Assembly (NCBI RefSeq): GCF_032854445.1
Contig: NC_088307.1
Location: forward strand, 26,426,046-26,490,045
Source of the DNA: Liolophura sinensis
Lineage: Eukaryota > Mollusca > Polyplacophora > Chitonida > Chitonidae
Reading direction: 5' to 3'
Length of the DNA: 64,000 bases
Shown: positions 49,516 through 62,345 of the stretch, piece by piece
Position numbering within the stretch: the stretch's first letter is position 1
Layout of the letters: the number at the start of each line of letters is the position of its first letter
Made by a program: the position numbers and the translations under genes
The notes under the pieces: generated by a model
What the model saw: only the letters and a program-made list of their open reading frames with translations
What the model was told of the DNA's origin: nothing
Databases searched by the model: none

Positions 49516-50954
49516 TTGAAAATACATTCTTGAGACCTATTTTTAAGGCTACACCATTGTCGAGTGGTTTCTTCAACCATTTCGCCAGGCATCATTCGTG
49601 ACAAAAGAAACCATTATTTTCGACATAAGGCAGTCGTACTCTAATAGAATCAGGAAAAAAATACATCAATGTTGCTCAACATAGTACAACACTGCAACGG
49701 GAACTGCAGAAAATATATCCGAAAGCCTACCGTTGCAATATGCACCAGATCGTCATTTAGAGTGAGCTTTGCAGTCTCCTAATGATAGTCACGGTATTAC
49801 TTAGTAATTTATCAAAATGGTAAGTTTAAAGAAAAGACAAAAGGTAATATAACCTCAGCTATTTGGTGAGAGGGTTGAAAATAAACCTAAATGCTAAAGG
49901 CGTTTTTCTTACGTGATTAATATTTGTATAAATCATGTTTTAATCAGGAATTCATATCAGCCCATAGCGTATGCCATTTTACTGCAACAGGAAAGGGCTC
50001 AGGTGACGTAAGCGCAAGAGCAGTGAACCTCGTCTTATAGCCATAACCCTCTCCTGACAGGTTGAAATTAAGAGTATGACGGCGGTTTTTGATTTGCTCA
50101 AGGTGCCCGATTGTGCTTATTTTTATACGTAATTCTCAATTTTGCCACATCCCAAAAATAAAATGCGTTTTGAGCTTTTGTAGGACACGTTGTTTCTGTA
50201 TTTGCTTTGTTTGTTTTTTAAGATAAACTTTCTGACACAAGAGTAAATGTTGTTTGAAGTCCTAGTTTTGAGATTACGGGCCCACGAGCGGCTGTCGCAT
50301 GGTTATAATCCTCACACGTGCTAGCATCCTGTAAACTAATGACATTGTGATCCGGTTTCAGGGCAATACATTCCCCCGCAGAACTCATTGTTCTTTGTTT
50401 CAACACTACTTGATGCCAAAGGCTACCTAAAGCAGATTTGTTCACGTGTCGCCACATTGGGTGCAAAAAGGCATCGAGTTCTCTGGGATCTGTCTAGCTG
50501 ATAAGGTCGGAAAGCCTTCGTGTTTGTCCTTGTACACAAAAAGGTTTCATAGTTCTTTTGAAAATCTTTTGACCAGATAAAACATACTGAGTGCACATTT
50601 TGGACTTGTAGCATAGTTGAGTGTGGTGTGAAGGTAGAACTAGCCGGAAAGAAAGAGAATTTTTGCATTTTAGTCTGAGTGAAACTAATGCAGAATGCAA
50701 TTATTTGTTTGTTTGCCAGAAATTTCGATGACTTTAAAGATGTACCTACCTTACTCTTATCTTCACAACCCAAACATCCATGAATTCATCGTTCTACTCA
50801 TAATCAACTCAATTGTCATTTCATCAGCTACTTTCAGAAAACCCATATAGAAACTATGTGATTTATTTTGTTTATTTATTATTTATTATTATTTATGTCG
50901 TTATTCTATAAAATTATTTTTTAAGAAGCGGTCTAGTCGGCTAAATCGGAGAGC

Positions 50955-51180
50955 ATGTCTCCGAGAGAGGTCATGTCTCCGAGAGAGATCATGTCTCCGA
51001 GAGAGGTCATGTCTCCGAGAGAGGTCATGTCTCCGAGAGAGATCATGTCTCCGAGAGAGGTCATGTCTCCGAGAGAGATCATGTCTCCGAGAGAGGTCAT
51101 GTCTCCGAGAGAGATCATGTCTCCGAGAGAGGTCATGTCTCCGAGAGAGATCATGTCTCCGAGAGAGATCGTGTCTCCGG
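50955..51180. repeat. 18-bp minisatellite, 12 units, private to copy A
   Basis: Twelve units of atgtctccgagagagrtc plus a partial one. They vary only at one base (ggtc or gatc) in the order V I V V I V I V I V I I when read as MSPREV/MSPREI. The opposite strand is also open (GDMTSL/GDMISL). Copies B and C have only a short stretch (aaatcggagatgagcagggt in C, 57483) at this place, so the array grew after the 3-kb duplication. The near-identity of units means recent expansion. I see no signal peptide or splice context supporting translation. Confidence 0.92.
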
Positions 51181-51887
51181 AGATCATAATTAATTATGTT
51201 CAGATTATAGAGGGGTCATGTTTAATGATACAATGTTTTTATTACTTGCAACTACACGTTTGTGAGAAGGAGCAAAAACTGGTGGAAGGTAAAGCTCAAT
51301 TAGACAGAAGGAAGTTTTGCCTTTTTGACTTCTTCACAGAACAATCAATATTAATTACATAGTTTGTTTGCAACAAGGTAGAATACAGGTTAAACAATAA
51401 CTCAGTGGTAGTATTTATTAAAAAAATATCTATTTTCGAACATATGAAACGGACAAAACAAAGTCAACAAATCAATATATATGTCATTCAAACCTCCCTA
51501 TCTCCGAATCGTTCATTTTCACGTATATCGTACATAGAGCCCTTTTTGCGGGGGATGGTAGAGCAAACACAAGCATGTATGCCGATGTAATTATTGATAC
51601 ATGTAAGCTAAATGCAATGACAGATATTAATATATACAGTAAGCGTCTACCAGCAGATAAACCTTAGTTATTTATCTGCGAACGGACCATTGTTGATGTA
51701 GTACGTTTATTTTGTTCGTGTAATTATGTATACTATTTCTGTTATAGAGCGACAGGGAGCTGGGTAGGAGTGGAAGAAATCCCGCGAGACAATGCCGAGT
51801 TCCCGAGTCTTCAACAACCACAGACAGACATTTGTTACTGCTAGCTATACGTTATTAGCCTTTGCTGGAAGAAAATTTATGCCAAAA

Positions 51888-52015
51888 TGAGTCTGTTTCT
51901 GCCGTGATTTGCCTGTAACCAATGTCTGTTCTGTGAGGTCTTGCTACGTGTATTTTACTGTGGTGTGGCTTGCCTGTAACCATTGTCTGTCATCTGAGGG
52001 CTTGTTACATGTTGT
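51888..52015. repeat. 60-bp minisatellite in copy B, 2 units
   Basis: tgatttgcctgtaaccaatg followed by tctgttctgtgaggtcttgc, then one further unit. This is the shortest of the three arrays of this family. Confidence 0.8.
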
Positions 52016-52284
52016 TACACATACTCCTTACAACGCATGCGTCGCTCTCCACCTTTCGCTTCACATTACTGCCACAACCAGAAAATGTTTATACAGAAAT
52101 CTTTAATAACGCCGAGGTCACTGTGGTGACAATGATGAGACAGGAAGTGATTTCAGAAAAAATAAGCAATCGGTTTCAATCTTTGTCTCTAACAATACTT
52201 CATTCACATGTACTTTTTGTTTAGGGCATGTAAGCATGATTTTAGACAAAACCTAAAACAGTTTTTCTGATGAATGCTTATTAA

Positions 52285-52430
52285 ATAGTTCAGCGGGTAA
52301 ACACGCGTGATGAGGTTAAGCCTAAACAAGCGTACGTTCGACCCTCGGGCTCGAGCTTATAGCGGTGGCAGTCATGTAAAGGAAAAGATAGACAGCGACA
52401 TATGAGCTGTAAGGAGTATGGTTGTTATTG
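52285..52430 (+). mobile_element. tRNA-derived SINE fragment, fourth type
   Basis: A box tagttcagcgg (52287) and B box cgttcgaccct (52333) are spaced as in a tRNA, but the cloverleaf cannot be completed and the sequence continues into non-tRNA DNA. It lies in the part of copy B that has no counterpart in A or C. Confidence 0.5.
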
Positions 52431-54785
52431 ACTACCATGAAAATACATTATCGGTGAGCATCAGTCTATAAATAACTGTGCACTGATATAGACCGTGTTG
52501 TTAACACCAAACACCATTTTAGTTAAGGTTTGCATTGTTTTATCTTGAGACGTTTTCTTTTAAGACGAGAACACTCACGAGTGGTTTCTTCAACCATTTC
52601 CCCAGGTTTCAGACGTGACATAGGGAGTCATTAATTTCGATCTAAAGCAGCTGTACTATAACACAATAAGTAAAACAATACATCAATGTTCTTCAACATT
52701 ATACAGCATTGCATCGGGAACTACGAGGAATAAATGTGAAAGCCAACGATTGCAATGTATGCGCCGGATCGTCTTTCAGAGTGAGCTTTGGGATCTCATA
52801 ATGATAGTCACGGTATTACAGAGTAATTTATCAAAATAGTAAAAAAAAAAGACCAAAAGTAATATATTCTCAGTTATTTGATGAGAGCGATGAAAACAAA
52901 CCTACACGCTAAAGACTTTACCTGACGTGACGTAGGAATCAGGAACTCGTAGAAGGCTATGAGATACACCATTTTAGTGCAATCGCGTAAACGTAGTCTG
53001 GGATCCATAGTACCCTGGCTCACATTGCAGCTGATGGGCTCAGAAAGCCTTTGTCTTCCCTATATATATAGTTGTAGCTCCTGTGCATACCATTTATCTG
53101 TTTCAGGCCCATGTCAGAACTGGAGGTGCTGGCAAATTTGCACTTTAACATGACTTGATGTTATCCTTCTGTTTACCTAAACTTGGTCTTTCTAGCCAAT
53201 AAAACATATTTAGCACTACTGGTAACCTCTTTCAGTAGAACTAACTGCAAAACTCCAATCTAAATGACATTGTTCCTGGATACCATTTGTTATATATTTG
53301 TCCGAAACTGGCTCCGAATAATGTTTTATAGTATTCCCAACTCACACGTCTATAAATTCATCGATCTTTTCATCCTACTATAACTTACTATTATATGCAC
53401 ATCGAAAACGTTTATAAAATTCACCGATTTCTTCACAAAGAAGTTAACACCCAGACTAACGCAATTATCTCATTTCATCAGACACATTCTGAATGCACAT
53501 GTGTGATTTATTTCCTGTTTATACCGTTATTTTCATAAAATGATTTCATAATGTATCACAAAAGTGCTGAGGTTGATTAAATTGGAGATGACAGGAGTAA
53601 TTAATAACGTACAGATAACAATGGAAGTTATGTCTAACGGTACAGTGTCTTTGTTACCTGCAACTACATTTTGGGGGAACCTGCTGGAAGGGAATTTCGG
53701 ACCTAAAGCTTACTTAATACCGTTCGGGTTTTGTATGAACAACCTCTCTGTCAAGGGCGTGCTAATACATGCCAGCCGTTTTGACCAGAAGACCTGCAAG
53801 CCTCACCCAAAGGCTACTGGAAGATTGACTGTGTTAACGTATTAACACACACCAAGTGACTTTACAGAGAAGCGGTGTGGACGTTGATTGGTTAATCAAA
53901 TGTGCAAAACTTAATGTTGTCATACCACGTGATGTGTTGTCATACAGTGGGCTTCAGTCAACATTCGATATGTTCGGATTGCAACAAGTAGCATACAGGT
54001 TACAAAAAGTAACACACGGATAGCAATTATATGAAAACATTTAGGGTATTTTGGGTTTTTCCCAATATTAGAAATGGTTTGAAACTGTTGTATGGGTTAA
54101 ATTATTCTATATATCTGTTGTTAATAAGTATAAATCAATATACATAGCTTAAACCTTTCACCCAGCCAACGCCTATTCTCTGTCCCTTCAAACAGCCGCC
54201 CCCAAGATGGACCCTGCTGTGTCAACCCACGGTGAAATAGTCCATTTGGAAGATCTAGATATAACTGATTTTAAATGATTTTATTATGTTTTACACCCAT
54301 GTGTTTTACTCAAAACTCTTTGACGGACATTACATTTATAGTGGGGCGATATGAAGAATCCTTGGGGGGCAAAAATACGGTCATCCTTTATTTCTTCATT
54401 TTTAGACCACATGTGTAAACTGTGAACATAATACGGCATCTTGTGGCCCACAAATTTCAACATGTGTAAAAATCATTAAAGACTGATTTACTTTCAGGTA
54501 ATATCAGCTCTAACATATCAAAACAACATCGATTTATGCATTTATACTAATCATACTTCGTTATCTGCGAACCGATCAAATAGTCCTCTGTCGGTCCGAA
54601 AATCTTCTGGTTTCTGACAGCTGTCGACGTGGTCAGACTCGCTGTCGGATGAGTGAGGGGAACGGTTTACTGGGCTGAATTCATGGGTTCCACGCACTTG
54701 TGAACTGCGAGACCATTTTGCGGGGGGGTTCAAACACAATCATATGCCCCAACGGACTATTTGGTATAACAGATATATGTATATA

Positions 54786-57715
54786 TAGTCAGCGTCAAAT
54801 AGGAAATCAACGTTAACTATTTATCTGCTTCGCAGTTCATGTAGCATACCTGGTTGATATACAACGTTGACTTTGTTCGTCTGATTATGCACATGTATGC
54901 TGTACTGCTAAAACGGCAGTCGACTGGACGGGGGCGCAAGACATCACGCGAGACACTGGCGTGTTCACGAGAATCCTCAATAAAAATATATATAAATCCA
55001 TATAAATTCACAGGCGGACAAAGGTCACTGCTAGCTATGTGTTAGTAGGCTTTGCTGGAAGAAAATTTTACGCCAAAAACTAGTCTAGTTCTGCAGAATG
55101 ATTTTCCTGTAACCATTGTCTGTTCTGTGAGGAAATGTTACGTTGCCTTACTGTTGTGTGATTTGCCTGTAACTATTGTCTGTTCTGTGAGGGTTTGTTA
55201 CGTGGCGTTACTGTCGTGTGATTTGTCTGTAACCAATGTCTGTTCTGTGAGGGTTTGTTACGTGGCCTTACTGTTGTGTGATTTGCCTGTAACTATTGTC
55301 TGTTCTGTGAGGGTTTGTTACGTGACGTTACTGTCGTGTGATTTGTCTGTAACCAATGTCTGTTCTGTGATGGTTTGTTACGTGGCGTTACTGTCGTGTG
55401 ATTTGCCTGTAACTATTGTCTGTTCTGTGAGGGTTTATTAGATAGGTTTACTGACATTACCTTCGAAGTACTTTCGTGGTGAACATTAGCATATATAAAA
55501 ATATACACCTAGATATTCATCGCTGTTAAAACCAGACCCTATTTAATTAATATTTACTTTGTGTTAATAGGAGACATTTAAGACGAGAGTCATTGTCTTT
55601 AACCATTTTGCCAGGTTTCAGTCCTGACATAAGTAACCTTAATTTTCGAAATAAAACAGCTGTACTATAATAGAATACCTAAAACAATGCATCAGTGGTC
55701 TTCAACATAGCGCAACGTTGCCACAACAGCCACAGGAAATCCGCCTGAAAGCCTGTGTTTGAAATATATTCGTTACGTCGTCTTTTAGAGTGAGCCTCGC
55801 GATCTGCAAATCTTAGTCATTGTATTACCGAGTAATTTATCAAAATCGTGTGTATAAAAGAAAAGGCCAAAAGTGATCTGAGTAATTTGGTGAGAGGGCT
55901 GAAAACAAACCTAAACGCTAAACATTTTTTTCTGTCATAACTAATAACTCTAATTACTAATAAATAATAGTAAAATAATGTTTTAATCAGGAATTCACGC
56001 CAGGGTCATGATGTACGCCACTTTAGAGCGGCCGCGGAAACGCAGTTTGGAGTCCCCAATATCCATACTTATATGGGAAAAAGGCAAATTTGGGTTCGGA
56101 TGATATAGTTACAAATATCTCCTGAGCGGTTCAAACTGATAGCATGAAGACGCTTCTGATGGTCTTAGTCTGCCCGACTTTGGTTACTTTGAACTGCAAA
56201 TTCTCAATTTTGTAACATCACAACAATAAAAAGGGTTTTTGAACTTTTGCTGAATACATTATCGCTGTATATGTGTTGTCTTTTTCTTTTTTGGGGGGGG
56301 TTCTTTTTTTAGATAGACTTTCTGAAAACAACAGTTAATGTGCCAGTAACTAATGTCTCCACTAAGGGCTCCCTGAGGAGCTGTTGCATACGTTGTAATC
56401 CCCACACGTGTTGGCATCCAGTAAATTAATGGCCTTGTGGTCCGGTTTCAGGGCGATTACATTTCTCAGGAGAACTAATTGTCCTTTGCTTCAGTACTAC
56501 TTGGTGCTAATGGCTACCTAGAGCAGATTTCTACATGCACCGCCGCATTTGTTACGAAAAGGAATCGAGTTCTCCTTGATCTGTCTGGCTCAGATCGCAG
56601 GTGATGGGCTCAGAAAGACTTTGTCTCTGTTCTGTGGGAATGGCGGAGTTTAACGGGGACAAGGTAAAGCTTTGACAAACTTGCACTCCATTTAGCGCCG
56701 CATAAAACTTGTTTGGACAGGTTATACCCTATGACCTCAGTGCACACAAGGGGAGCCACTTGTTAGTACCGAGTCGAAAAAATGTCAATGTCTATTACCT
56801 GTTAATACGAACACAGAGATGTCTGTTTCACTAATCGGCTTATATATTTAGCCTAATCCTACATTACATGTACGTCTGCTGTACCGTCAAATAGCCCGAC
56901 ATACACGTGCAGTATTCTGATGACGTAAACGTTATATTTCGACCTGCTGTAGATCCGGTACATGTCATTTCTCTGTTTTAACTCGCAATCAGAATAGGGG
57001 TATTGGAAAATGTGCACTATAGCATGGTCTGATCTCAAACTTTACGTTACCTAGACGTGGCACACTGTAAGTTATACAAAACGATTTTCACACTTAAAAG
57101 CTTCCAAATCTCTTGACCAAAAAAAACCCCCAAAAACAAACAAACAAACAGGTGCGGTAGGTGGGCAGAACTAGCCAGATTAAAAGAGAATTTTTGCATT
57201 GTTATCTGAGTGAAATTTGTGCAGAATGCGATTATTTACTTGTTCCCAGGAATTTCCTATGGCTTGAAACATGTTCCTACCTTACTCCTATATTCAAAAC
57301 CCAAAGGTCATATATATTCGTCGACCCGTTCACGAAGAAGTTTCCTCCCACACAAAATGAATTATGCCATTTTGTCAGACACATTGCGAATGCCATGTAA
57401 AACAATGTGCTTTAATTGTTATTTAGGCCGTTTTTCCATAGAATTATTCCATCATATGAGACAAGAAGTGGGCTTTTCGGCTAAATCGGAGATGAGCAGG
57501 GTAATTAATCATGTCCAGATAATAACGGGAGTTATGTCAAATGATACAGTGTTTTGTTACTCTCCACAGCTGGGAAAAGGAGCAAAGTGCGGCGAAAGGG
57601 AATTCTAAACCTAAAGCTCACTTAGACAGATTCTGGTTTTACATTAGCAACTTCTCTGTCAAGGGTCTAATACATGTACTACAGGTCAGTGGTTTTGGCT
57701 AGAAGACTTAAGTGC
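54786..57715. repeat. Degenerate ~3-kb repeat, copy C
   Basis: Landmarks: tatttatctgcttcgcagtt (54819), agacatcacgcgagacactg (54939), gtaggctttgctggaagaaa (55047), six 60-bp units, ttaaccattttgccaggttt (55599), acgtcgtcttttagagtgag (55776), gtgatgggctcagaaagact (56602), tcggctaaatcggagatgag (57477) and gcggcgaaagggaattctaa (57590). The right-hand blocks seen in B and D (gtgcaaaactta and after) are missing. Confidence 0.8.
55081..55440. repeat. 60-bp minisatellite in copy C, 6 units, dimeric
   Basis: Units alternate between gatttgcctgtaactattg and gatttgtctgtaaccaatg types, giving a 120-base higher-order period over units 2-5. Units here are more alike than those in copy A. The 129-codon open frame is a by-product of the period. 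Confidence 0.88.
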
Positions 57716-58380
57716 GTCATCGAAAGTCGTAACGGAGTACAAGTAACAGCGCCTATAAAAAACACCGAATATGTATATTACCGTCCTTTATGTAACACGT
57801 TCGTGAATTTATAACCGGTTGCTGTATACATGCGGACCGAGATAAATTGTGTTGCGTGCATGTTTATTGGATCTTTGAACACATGCGCTAACTGAACAGG
57901 ACAACATCGCCGTAGAACATGCTACGGCATTTGCATGGCAAAGGTAGTGGCCTGCATGGAGGTCAAGGTTGGAGAGGAGCAGTGAGAGACAGCGTTATCA
58001 GGACCAGGCCACATAGCACGGTACATTATTTAACCATGGGCTCCTACGAGGACGAGATATTCCTTATGCTGATTTTGATGTCTCTGTACACTAAGTTCTC
58101 CCATATGCAACAGTGCGGGGCACTTTAGTTTCCCTTTGGCCACGATGGATCGCTTCTCTCTTGATCACAAGCGGATTAATGTGTCTGGAAGTACATACCC
58201 TAGAAATCTCTTATCTAAACAAAAGTGTGTGTGTTTGTCAGCACCCCGCCGCAGTCGGTTGTCTGAGTTTAAAATCACAAGAGTAAAGCTTTATGAGATG
58301 TATCGGGTCTTCAGTGTTGTTAACGCCACGCAGTGTTAAATGTTGATAAATAATTCAAGGTTGAATAATATATATATATA
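57716..58380. other. No gene recognised
   Basis: Sequence between copy C and the SINE. Two small frames (57919-58128 and 58136-58339) have no recognisable features. The words gatcgcttctctcttgatca (58146) are similar to gaccgcttctctcttgtgtg (62817), hinting at a shared element in both places. Confidence 0.35.
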
Positions 58381-58600
58381 CTCACTTATTCGACGGCGGC
58401 CAGCATTATGGTGGGTGGAAACCGGGCACAGCCCGGGGCAAACCCACGACCATCCGCAGCTTGCTGGCAGACCTTCCCACGTAGGTGCGGAGGGGAAGCC
58501 AGCATGAGTTGGACTTGAACTCACAGCTACCGCATTGGTGAGAGGCTTCTGGGTCATTACGCTGCGCTAGCGCGCTAACCAACTGAGCCACGGAGGCCCC
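58381..58600 (-). mobile_element. SINE family 2, nearly full length
   Basis: Minus strand from 58600: cctccgtggctcagttggtt with gcgcgctagcgcagcg, B box gagttcaagtcc, ggaaggtctgccagcaagct, ggatggtcgtgggtttgccc and gctggccgccgtcgaataag. The cggcgtaaaac tail is missing and a (ta)n run follows. Possible imperfect flank repeats are gaataatatatata (58362) and gaatataatatata (58602). Close to the element at 22953-23219. Confidence 0.88.
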
Positions 58601-58943
58601 CGAATATAATATATACTGCTACCTTAGAAAATATGCACTCGCATACATAGAATACGTCTAGTCACAACACCTTACTGCTCAACATAATACACTTATTTCC
58701 AAGACAACTTGAATACTGACAAATATACACCTTTCACATTCTTGGAATACGACTTGTATTGAAATACATAACCAAATACATCGAATTCAGAAAAAAATAT
58801 TATTTCTGTTTCCGTCGACTGTTAATATGTCTTTAAAGGGCTTGTTTCATTTTTCTTTATGAACTGTATAAAAGCAAAAATTTAGATAAAATATATAGCT
58901 TTGACACGGATCCGTATGTACGAGAGCCTCTGTTGATGTATAT

Positions 58944-59008
58944 ATTAATATTTTTTGTTTGACTGGTGGTTTACGCCGCACTCCAACAACAGTATAAGTG
59001 AAAAACGT
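58944..59008 (-). mobile_element. SINE family 2 3' fragment, rearranged
   Basis: tgtttgactggtggtttacg and ccgcactccaacaacagtat, then aagtgaaaaacg. Only the tail-side words are recognisable. Confidence 0.4.
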
Positions 59009-60740
59009 GAGTTCGAATGAAACTTGGGATTAATTCTTGCCTGTCCGCAAAATTTACCTTGTGTTATCTGAAGGGTTATTTTCTTCAATCATTTTGCCAG
59101 GCTTCAATCGTCACATAAGTGCCTTATTTTTTGATCTACAGCAGCTGTACTATAATAGATAAGTAAAACAATTCGTCAATGTTGTTCAACAGTATGCACC
59201 AGGCCGTCTTTTAAAGTTGGCTTTGCTTTCTCCTAATGTTAGTCATTGTATTATTGAGTAATATGGTAATTTAAAAGAAAAGACCAAAAGTAATATAATC
59301 TCAGTCAGACAGAGAGATGGTTGAAAATATACCTAAGCGCTAAACATGTTTTTTTCTGACACAATTGGTAATCGTTAAAAGGCAAAACAGGGTTCGGGTG
59401 ACGTAAGCGGAAACTGCTGCCTTCTTGTGCTACATTCATAAACCTCTTCTGGGTGGTTAAAATTTATAACTTTACAGCGGTTTTGATTTCCCCAATGTAC
59501 CCTATTTTTCTTTCTTCCAACTGCCAATTCTCGGTTTTGCAACATTACAAAACGAAAAACAGGCTTTTTTAACTTTTGCGAATACTTTATCATTGTATAT
59601 GTACATTTGTGTTGATTATATTAAAGATGGACTTAAATAGGATTAAATGTGCCTTGGAGTTCCGGTTTTGGGGTCAAGGGCCCACAACCGGCTGTTGCAT
59701 GTCACACGTGATGCTAGCATCATGTAAATGTATGACCTTGTGGTTCGAGTTCAGGACCATTATGTTCCCACATGCTAGAGCCGAAAAATTAGCAGTGTCT
59801 ATTACCTGTTACTACAAACACGAAGATATCTGTCTTATTTATTGGCCTATACATGTAGCTTAAACCTACATCACGTCTACTGTACTGTCAAGTACCCGGA
59901 TATGTACGTACAATGTACTCATAACGCAGATGTTATATTTCAATGTGTTTTAGTTCCTGTACCTGTTATTTCTCTGTTTCAGGCACCCTCAAAACGGGGA
60001 TACTGGAAAATGCGCACCCTAATAAGGCCTGATTTCAAACTTCATTTTGCCTAGACGTGGCATACTATAAGTTATTCACAAAAGTTTTCACACTTCGCCA
60101 AAAATAAAAATTGTATGCACTGCAGCTTCCCACCTGATTGTGCCAGGTGGATGGAACTAGATAAAAAACGAGAATTTTTGCGTTCTAATCTGAGTGAAAT
60201 TGATGCAGGATGCAAAACTGTATTTGTTGCCATAAATTTCCAATGGTATCTATCTAACTTTCTTTTATATTAACAACACAAACATCCATAAATTCATCGA
60301 TATGATCATGAACAAGTTACCACCCAGACTAAAACAATTATGTAATTTCATCAGACATTTAGAAAGCCCGTGTAAAAAGTGTGAGTTGTTTGTTATTTAT
60401 GCCATTTTTGCACCAAATCATACCACAGGTAGTACGTCACATAAGCACTAAAAGTGGTATGATGGACTAACTTAGAGATGAAAGGATTAATTCAACTGGA
60501 ATTAATGATTCACAAACACGTTACAGTTAGCTATTTAGTAGGATTGTTGTATGACACCAATAGCATGCATGCTCTACGCACAGTGTTATATGCACTGCCG
60601 TTGAATTTGCTAAAACAGGTATTTCAAGACGTATCCAATAACATACACGGTAATGTTCCACCTTATCTTGTACGTCTGTGTCAAGACATATCGTATAATC
60701 GATTGTATCGCCCTATAGTTACAATTGAAACTCAACATGA

Positions 60741-62345
60741 TCGACTCTTTCTGAAGATAAAGTATTTAGACAGAGGCCTTGCTTTTTTAATCTACCACAC
60801 ATCTTTAATGAACCTGATGGTCGTAGCGCTGGTCGTAATTATTTTAATATCCAAGAGCCCCCATGCATATTTTATGAGTATACAAAGCCTATCGCTTCCA
60901 AAATTTTCAATTACTCCCAGGCCATCAAGGAGTTCGATTTGACGACGTATACTTCTGGCGGCTATAACTGTGATTGTGAATCCTCAGTTTTTACCTACGA
61001 CAAATGTAAACATGTCCTGACTGGTGACCTTGATATTATTAAGAATCATGATCTAAGGAATCTCTTTGTGAGAGGTCCTAAGTATAGAGAAAAGAGAAAT
61101 GTCAACATTAGATCTAACATAAAAAAAATATCATCTCGACGCTTGAGGAATATGTTAAAAAATGGTCAAAACGGCAAAAAGTGGATTCTTCGGTTCTTAA
61201 CGATTGGTTTGAGATTGTCAAAAAGAAGGTTTTCATAGTGACCTTCATAGTGAATTTGTCATCACTATAGCAGACAAGGTTCCTAATAATGTCGTCTTTA
61301 TTTGTAAGAATTATTGTTATCAAATTCTTGTTCAAGAGCTATGTACATCTACAACAACATGCAACGAATGCTACTACTACATGTACTCTGGAGGAACTAT
61401 TTATTAAATATAAAACCTTTCTTAAAGAAAGGCGCCTAAATATTCCCACCCGTCATACAGAAATATCACAACTTTACTGGATTTCTAAAATGCATAAATT
61501 CCCATACAAGGCTCAATTTATTGCGGGTTCAAGAAGTTGTACCACCAAACTCTTGTCAACCCTACTTACGATAGCGTTAAAAGAAGTAAAGTCATTTTGG
61601 ATATTTGTTGTGTATTGTTGTGCCATAACAAAAAATTCAGGTGTCAACTGCATGTGGATTCTTAACAACTCCAAACGTCTTACAGAAGAACTTGATGCTC
61701 ATATGCATATACCGTACAAAGATGTATCCACATGGTATTCCTCTACTCTCTATACTACAATTCCTCACAAAGATCTTATAGAAAGAATATCGTCGTTAAT
61801 TGTCTCGGTATTTACTAAAACACGTCACCGTTACATTAACGTCAGATGCAATAAGGCTTTCTTTAGTTCTACTCTTTATAAAGGTTACCACAGATGGGAT
61901 GTTACATTATTTATTGAATTACTTGACTTTCTCATTAATAACATCTGTGAAATTCGGGGATACCATTTACCAACAGTGCATATGTATTCCAATGGGTACC
62001 AATTGTGCGCCCTTTTGGCAAACCTATACCTGTTTTCATATGAATACGACTATATGCAGAAATTACTTAAAAGTAATATCTTTAAATCTCAGTCCTTTTC
62101 ATTTACCAAGCGGAACATTGATGATCTGCTGGCGTTAAATAACCCCCATATTGCTTTAGTGGTGAAGGAAATCTATCCGCCTTCATTGGATTTAAAGGAG
62201 ACAACAGGTAGTACATCTTGGTACAAATGATGGTACATCTTATTTGGATCTATATCCGTACAAAGACGAATAAGGTTTCCTTTCACGCCGCCTTTACGAC
62301 GAAAGGGATAATTTCTATTTTGATATTGTAAATTATCCTATTAAA
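60741..62345 (+). pseudogene. Penelope-like retroelement reverse transcriptase, broken
   Basis: A first frame (60741-61238) carries an N-terminal region with IQEPPCIFYEYTKPIASKIF, a paired-cysteine stretch (YNCDCESSVF) and LTGDLDIIKNHDLRNLF. After at least two frame changes (~61195, ~61265) comes ADKVPNNVVFICKNY, then the RT core in a frame from 61289: LYWISKMHKFPYK, FIAGSRSCTTK, STLYTTIPH, LLANLYLFSYEYDYM and the catalytic box NIDDLL (62114-62131). The core motif IPMGTNCAP (~61980-62010) is in another frame. A last piece, LYDERDNFYFDIVNYP (~62293-62340), ends the similarity. No aspartate stands just before STLYTT where RT motif A needs one, and the usual Y of YIDD is N. No GIY-YIG nuclease is seen downstream. 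The element is inactive. Confidence 0.88.

Larger units (their letters stand above)
49125..51640. repeat. Degenerate ~3-kb repeat, copy A
   Basis: Shared blocks in order: cagacagccatttattaacg with gttggaagaa; 60-bp array; gagtggtttcttcaaccatt (49564); tcgtcatttagagtgagctt (49751); gtcacggtattacttagtaa; taaactaatgacattgtgatc (50333; C has the same at 56412); ctatgtgatttattttgttt (50854); ggtggaaggtaaagctcaat (51280). The same order holds in copies B-D, with roughly 20-30% differences and many indels. No conserved ORF runs through the copies. Confidence 0.8.
51641..54785. repeat. Degenerate ~3-kb repeat, copy B
   Basis: The most complete copy. Landmarks: tatttatctgcgaacggacc (51669), aaatcccgcgagac (51777), gttattagcctttgctggaa (51851), two 60-bp units, gagtggtttcttcaaccatt (52578), cggatcgtctttcagagtga (52765), ggaacctgctggaagggaat (53676), ttgaccagaagacctgcaag (53782), gtgcaaaacttaatgttgtc (53901) and caaaacaacatcgatttatg (54520). 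It carries an insert with a tRNA-like head at 52285. Confidence 0.8.

Noticed and set aside
50423-50773. 116-codon minus-strand frame
   Set aside because: It lies in copy A of the 3-kb repeat. The matching part of copies C and D is interrupted and not conserved as protein.
50955-51180. CRISPR-like array
   Set aside because: Units are contiguous without spacers and the DNA is eukaryotic.
50955-51362. Hexapeptide-repeat protein MSPREV/MSPREI
   Set aside because: The 18-bp array is stop-free on both strands, is private to one repeat copy, and has no upstream coding sequence.
55052-55441. 129-codon frame with 20-residue repeats
   Set aside because: Produced by the 60-bp minisatellite. The related arrays in copies A and B do not keep one common protein.
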